From GWE2-40-63 sp050251815 (GTDB lineage Bacteria > Bacteroidota > Bacteroidia > Bacteroidales > SZUA-534), in the NCBI GenBank assembly GCA_050251815.1, contig JBFWMB010000155.1, positions 1-5,861 on the forward strand: a DNA stretch of 5,861 bases, read 5' to 3'. A program made the translations under genes and the position numbers. Below the pieces are notes generated by a model. The model was given only the letters and a program-made list of their open reading frames with translations. It did no database searches and was not told the origin of the DNA. Position 1 is the stretch's first letter, and every line of letters begins with the position of its first letter. Of this stretch, positions 4,223 to 5,861 are shown in pieces.

Positions 4223-5329
4223 ATGAAAAAAATAGTGCGACTACTGGTGATCTTTGGTTTTTTAACAGCCTGTAATAATTATGATGAATGCACTTATGTG
4301 AGACCAATTGATAAAAATGACGGGTTGAAAGTTTCAACACTCGATGCACATAATCTGAACCGGGATGCTTTTGAAAAAGTAAATAGCGATATTTGTGATG
4401 GGGTGTATGGTAATTTGCATAGCGTTTTGGTTATTCATAAAAATGAACTGGTAGTAGAACAATATTATAACGGCTGGGATGCACATCAGATTCATTTTTT
4501 AGCATCTACAACCAAAAGTTTTAGCGCTATTTTAACAGGCATAGCCATAGAACAAGGGAAAATTAAAGATGAAAATGAAAAAATGCTGGGTTTCTTTCCA
4601 GACTATTTATCTCAATCAACAGACACACTGAAAGAGAAAATAACAATTAAACATCTACTGACGAACACATCTGGATTTGAATGGGACGAAGTTTCATTAC
4701 CTGTTGACGACCCGAATAATATGGGCTATAAAATGGATAAAGTTGTCAATTTGTTTAAAGCTTCCATAGAATTGCCTATGGAGTCAGTACCAGGAACTAA
4801 ATATTCATATAGTGGACCGAACAATATCATTATTGGAGAAATAATTAAAGCATCAGCAGGACAGAATATAGCTGAATTTGCCAATGCAAACCTTTTTAAA
4901 CCACTTGGAATAAAAGATTATCAATGGTTTTCAAAAAATGGAATTTATGATGTGGGTGGTGGTCTAAAATTAAAATCAAGAGATATTGCTAAATACGGAT
5001 TGTTACATTTGAATAAAGGGAAATGGAATGACAAACAAATTGTTTCGTCGGAATGGATGAACAAAATATTTGAACCATTCATTGAAATTGAACATCCTTT
5101 ATACGGTTGTTGCCAATGGCAAATGGTGAAAACTGAATATGGATTTAATTCTTGGTTTATACCTGGGAATGGCGGACAAATAATAAATGTGGTACCTGAC
5201 TTAGATTTGGTAATTGTAATTAATGCTGACAACAGAAAGGTATCGAAAGATAAGCGTCAACCTTTGGAATTTCTGATTAAAGATTTAACAAAGATTCATC
5301 CGAAACTAAGAAACAATAAGGTCTTATAG
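4223..5329 (+). CDS. Serine hydrolase lipoprotein, class C beta-lactamase/PBP fold
   Basis: The 368-aa product belongs to the beta-lactamase-related serine hydrolases (PF00144 type), which include class C beta-lactamases, DD-peptidases, esterases and 6-aminohexanoate-dimer hydrolases. The N-terminus is a lipoprotein signal ending LTAC, with lipidated Cys17. The catalytic S-x-x-K is STTK at 95-98. The second motif is Y196-S-G, where a Tyr-x-Asn triplet is usual, in the context YSYSGPNNIIIGEII. The third motif, the counterpart of KTG, is probably GNGGQ (315-319), followed by VVPDLDLVIVIN as in the family. LLTNTSGF (145-152) is a further family hallmark. Bound to a membrane, it probably acts on a periplasmic or extracellular ester, amide or peptide; the substrate cannot be predicted, and beta-lactam resistance should not be assumed. 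CNNYDE after the lipid anchor is acidic and may hint at surface exposure. It is the second gene of a pair, 2 nt after its neighbour. Confidence 0.94.
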   Translation: MKKIVRLLVIFGFLTACNNYDECTYVRPIDKNDGLKVSTLDAHNLNRDAFEKVNSDICDGVYGNLHSVLVIHKNELVVEQYYNGWDAHQIHFLASTTKSFSAILTGIAIEQGKIKDENEKMLGFFPDYLSQSTDTLKEKITIKHLLTNTSGFEWDEVSLPVDDPNNMGYKMDKVVNLFKASIELPMESVPGTKYSYSGPNNIIIGEIIKASAGQNIAEFANANLFKPLGIKDYQWFSKNGIYDVGGGLKLKSRDIAKYGLLHLNKGKWNDKQIVSSEWMNKIFEPFIEIEHPLYGCCQWQMVKTEYGFNSWFIPGNGGQIINVVPDLDLVIVINADNRKVSKDKRQPLEFLIKDLTKIHPKLRNNKVL

Positions 5330-5404
5330 TATCTGGAAAACAACAAACAATCAACATTATACCAATTATTCCTTTCTTTATCGGCATTAATTGTTCTTGA
5401 TAGT

Positions 5405-5481
5405 AAAGTGATTCTTGTTGTAAGTACTCATCCTAAGTGTGCATTTCAATGATACCCACTTCAAGTTAACAAGAATCCTTT
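5405..5481. other. Inverted repeat with one bulged base, after the hydrolase gene
   Basis: AAAG-T-GATTCTTGTT (5405-5419) pairs with AACAAGAATC-CTTT (5468-5481) over 14 bp, with only T5409 unpaired. Inside, AAGTG (5435-5439) pairs with CACTT (5457-5461). It starts 76 nt after the stop codon. It is followed by CC and mixed sequence, not a T-run, so a Rho-independent terminator is possible but not typical. Its length and the extrahelical base also resemble a structured recombination site. Confidence 0.55.
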
Positions 5482-5514
5482 CCTATATTTGAAGATATAG
5501 AATAAAAATAGTAT

Positions 5515-5599
5515 GGGTTACCGGCAAAGTGGCTCTTTACCAACTATTATTAAGGCTTATAAAGTAATCCCGAAAAGTTGCCGGAGTTTTAATTAACCC
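5515..5599. other. Second strong inverted repeat before repeat copy B
   Basis: GGGTTACCGGCAA (5515-5527) pairs with TTGCCGG (5578-5584) and TAACCC (5594-5599), a 13-bp stem broken on one side by the 9-nt bulge 5585-5593. Inside, CTTTA (5535-5539) pairs with TAAAG (5560-5564). It ends 15 nt before repeat copy B, with no counterpart before copy A. No gene lies between 5330 and 5861. Confidence 0.5.
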
Positions 5600-5614
5600 G
5601 GTGCGGTGGGTAAA

Positions 5615-5861
5615 ACTTTTGTTTCTTTTGGTCACAAAAGAAAAAAGAAGAATAACCAACCTACCTTCAAACAGCAATAAAAAACAAAAGGAGCAAACCC
5701 ATCCTTACCTGTGCAAGCTCAAGTTTGCCTACCGGTAAGGTACCTTATGGTAAAATAATTACAGCCAAAGTAGCTGTTTACCAAATTATTTCCTAGCTTT
5801 GGTTAACTGAAACCAATTTAAATGAACACAACAACCACCTATAATACAACTAAACGCACCC
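5615..5861 (+). repeat. ~246-bp structured direct repeat, copy B (to window edge)
   Basis: This is the second copy of the element at 2681-2925, in direct orientation with starts 2934 bp apart. Its opening hairpin is a perfect 9-bp stem, TTTCTTTTG (5622-5630) and CAAAAGAAA (5635-5643) around GTCA, where copy A has a mismatch. A second stem pairs TACC with GGTA (5730-5733, 5749-5752) and TAAG with CTTA inside it. The covarying stem follows at 5753-5791. It ends in CAACTAAACGCACCC at the last base, so the true right end may lie outside. Confidence 0.8.
5753..5802 (+). ncRNA. Covarying stem with possible pseudoknot in repeat B
   Basis: AAATAATT (5753-5760) pairs with AATTATTT (5784-5791) over 8 bp. 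CAGC (5762-5765) with GCTG (5773-5776) makes a perfect inner stem. CCAAAGTAG (5765-5773) can instead pair with CTAGCTTTGG (5793-5802) with one bulged G, matching the arrangement in copy A. The loop pairing and the inner stem compete, so this may be a switch-like or pseudoknot fold. Confidence 0.45.

Noticed and set aside
4945..5232. 95-codon frame on the minus strand within the hydrolase gene
   Set aside because: It lies antisense to conserved catalytic-domain coding sequence and is a shadow of that gene; the same applies to the minus frames at 1315-1548 and 3074-3298.

Overview
The window looks like a chromosomal accessory region from a member of the Bacteroidota. The evidence is A+T-rich DNA, genes without clear Shine-Dalgarno sequences, lipoprotein-type N-termini, and intergenic hairpins of the CCCC-NNN-GGGG type that I recall as common in that phylum. 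No rRNA, tRNA, CRISPR array or transposase gene was recognised. Genus or family cannot be judged from this sequence.

Layout. Positions 1-1351 carry no credible gene. About 120-1080 is a dense patchwork of repeats. Three copies of an exactly 49-nt imperfect palindrome (226-274, 420-468, 775-823) each follow a CCCC-NNN-GGGG mini-hairpin at a near-constant distance. They are interleaved with CAGTCCTCAGCC-type repeats and AACAATTA-like microrepeats. A long stem-loop (1204-1276) then precedes a 407-aa protein of unknown function (1352-2575).

Positions 2576-3053 are non-coding and hold copy A of a ~246-bp direct repeat (2681-2925). Next come a Blc-type lipocalin lipoprotein (3054-3587), a structured 177-bp spacer, and a tight two-gene unit. 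That unit is a small two-helix membrane protein (3765-4220) followed after 2 nt by a lipoprotein of the class C beta-lactamase/penicillin-binding fold (4223-5329). Two strong inverted repeats (5405-5481 and 5515-5599) lead into copy B of the direct repeat (5615-5861), which runs to the window edge.

How it fits together. The lipocalin, membrane protein and serine hydrolase form a cell-envelope block bracketed by the two direct-repeat copies, which suggests a unit that may have moved or recombined as one piece. The repeat does not look coding: its copies differ by frame-shifting indels, yet one stem is preserved by two compensatory base-pair changes, and its loop can pair with a conserved downstream segment. 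This structured repeat and the composite hairpin modules at the left end are the least explained parts of the window. All comparisons were made by eye; no database or folding program was used.
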